The notes below the pieces were generated by a model. That model worked only from the letters and a program-made list of their open reading frames with translations. It ran no database searches and was not told the origin of the DNA. From positions 1 to 13,777 of the forward strand of contig CALYQH010000009.1 of NCBI GenBank assembly GCA_945283395.1: a stretch of DNA of 13,777 nucleotides, written 5' to 3'. The position numbers were made by a program, and so were the translations under genes. Positions 13,367 through 13,777 of this stretch are shown here, piece after piece. This DNA comes from an uncultured Ventosimonas sp. (lineage in GTDB: Bacteria > Pseudomonadota > Gammaproteobacteria > Pseudomonadales > Pseudomonadaceae). Numbering within the stretch: position 1 is the first letter of the stretch; every line of letters begins with the position of its first letter.

Positions 13367-13777
13367 TACTGCTATTTCGCATAATAAATCCTAATTATCC
13401 TTTACTAATCTTTTTAAAATTAATAGGCCCACTATCTTTTAGTGCTTAACAGGCTAACTATAAAAGTATTCATACAAAGTAATGTCAGTGTTTGTCTACC
13501 GGTTTGGCATTGTTGATACTACTTATACTAAGTATGCTGCATAGAAGATACAAAACTGTCATCATCTATCACCTGTTGCTAACAACTTTTATTCTCGTTA
13601 GTAGCGAATAATACACCTGCTAAAGCTAGATTTCTTACCCTAAACTCATAAAAACAAGACTAATAACACCCACCATCATTTTTGATATAGCCAAAGGCTA
13701 GCTTCAATTTTTGACTAAAACACTATCTAGCTTACTTTTTAACATTAATGCCTCATTACTTATCAATCTATAAGGCC
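13367..13777. other. Right-edge region without a recognised gene
   Basis: 411 bp with frequent stops in all frames and no SD-led ORF. It contains a small dyad, TACTTA-tac-TAAGTA (13520-13534), and the upstream region of the polytopic membrane gene, in which no convincing promoter could be picked. Nothing else was recognised. Confidence 0.5.

Overview
The window reads as chromosomal DNA of an AT-rich gammaproteobacterium. Intergenic DNA is rich in A/T, Shine-Dalgarno (SD) sites have the AGGAG/GGTGG form, there is a class II (lipobox) outer-membrane lipoprotein, and the phenolic acid decarboxylase/LysR pair is of bacterial type. Low GC together with that enzyme would fit a gut-associated lineage such as Entomomonas (Pseudomonadaceae) or Orbaceae. 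This is inference; no rRNA or tRNA is present to fix the taxon.

Layout. (1) Positions 1-855, minus strand: a podovirus-type major capsid gene that runs off the left edge and carries an internal frameshift. (2) Positions 856-1656: about 800 bp without a gene but packed with inverted repeats, including five almost back-to-back hairpins at 1292-1410. (3) Positions 1657-2181, plus strand: a promoter, a boxA-like element, a structured untranslated RNA and a 67-codon ORF. (4) Positions 2352-3569, minus strand: a large Gln/Leu-rich helical-repeat (TPR-like) protein. (5) Positions 4011-5658: phenolic acid decarboxylase (padC) and a divergent LysR-type regulator. (6) Positions 6246-9293, minus strand: a compact phage head module with overlapping genes: two small proteins, portal (head-tail connector), Bbp19-like protein, scaffold. 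(7) Positions 9525-13366: membrane and envelope genes: a DUF3592-like protein, a small membrane protein broken at a homopolymer, two divergent YwqK/MORN-repeat paralogues (one secreted, one lipoprotein) and a polytopic membrane protein.

How the parts relate. In phages of the BPP-1/epsilon15 type, the capsid gene follows the scaffold gene. Here the two have the same orientation but are separated by 5.4 kb of mostly host-like genes on both strands. The capsid is frameshifted, and no terminase lies upstream of the portal. The phage DNA is therefore best read as a decaying, rearranged prophage remnant. padC and the LysR gene form a self-contained unit for detoxifying plant hydroxycinnamic acids. 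The boxA/structured-RNA/small-ORF unit resembles phage immunity-type antisense or leader RNA architecture and is the least explained element in the window.
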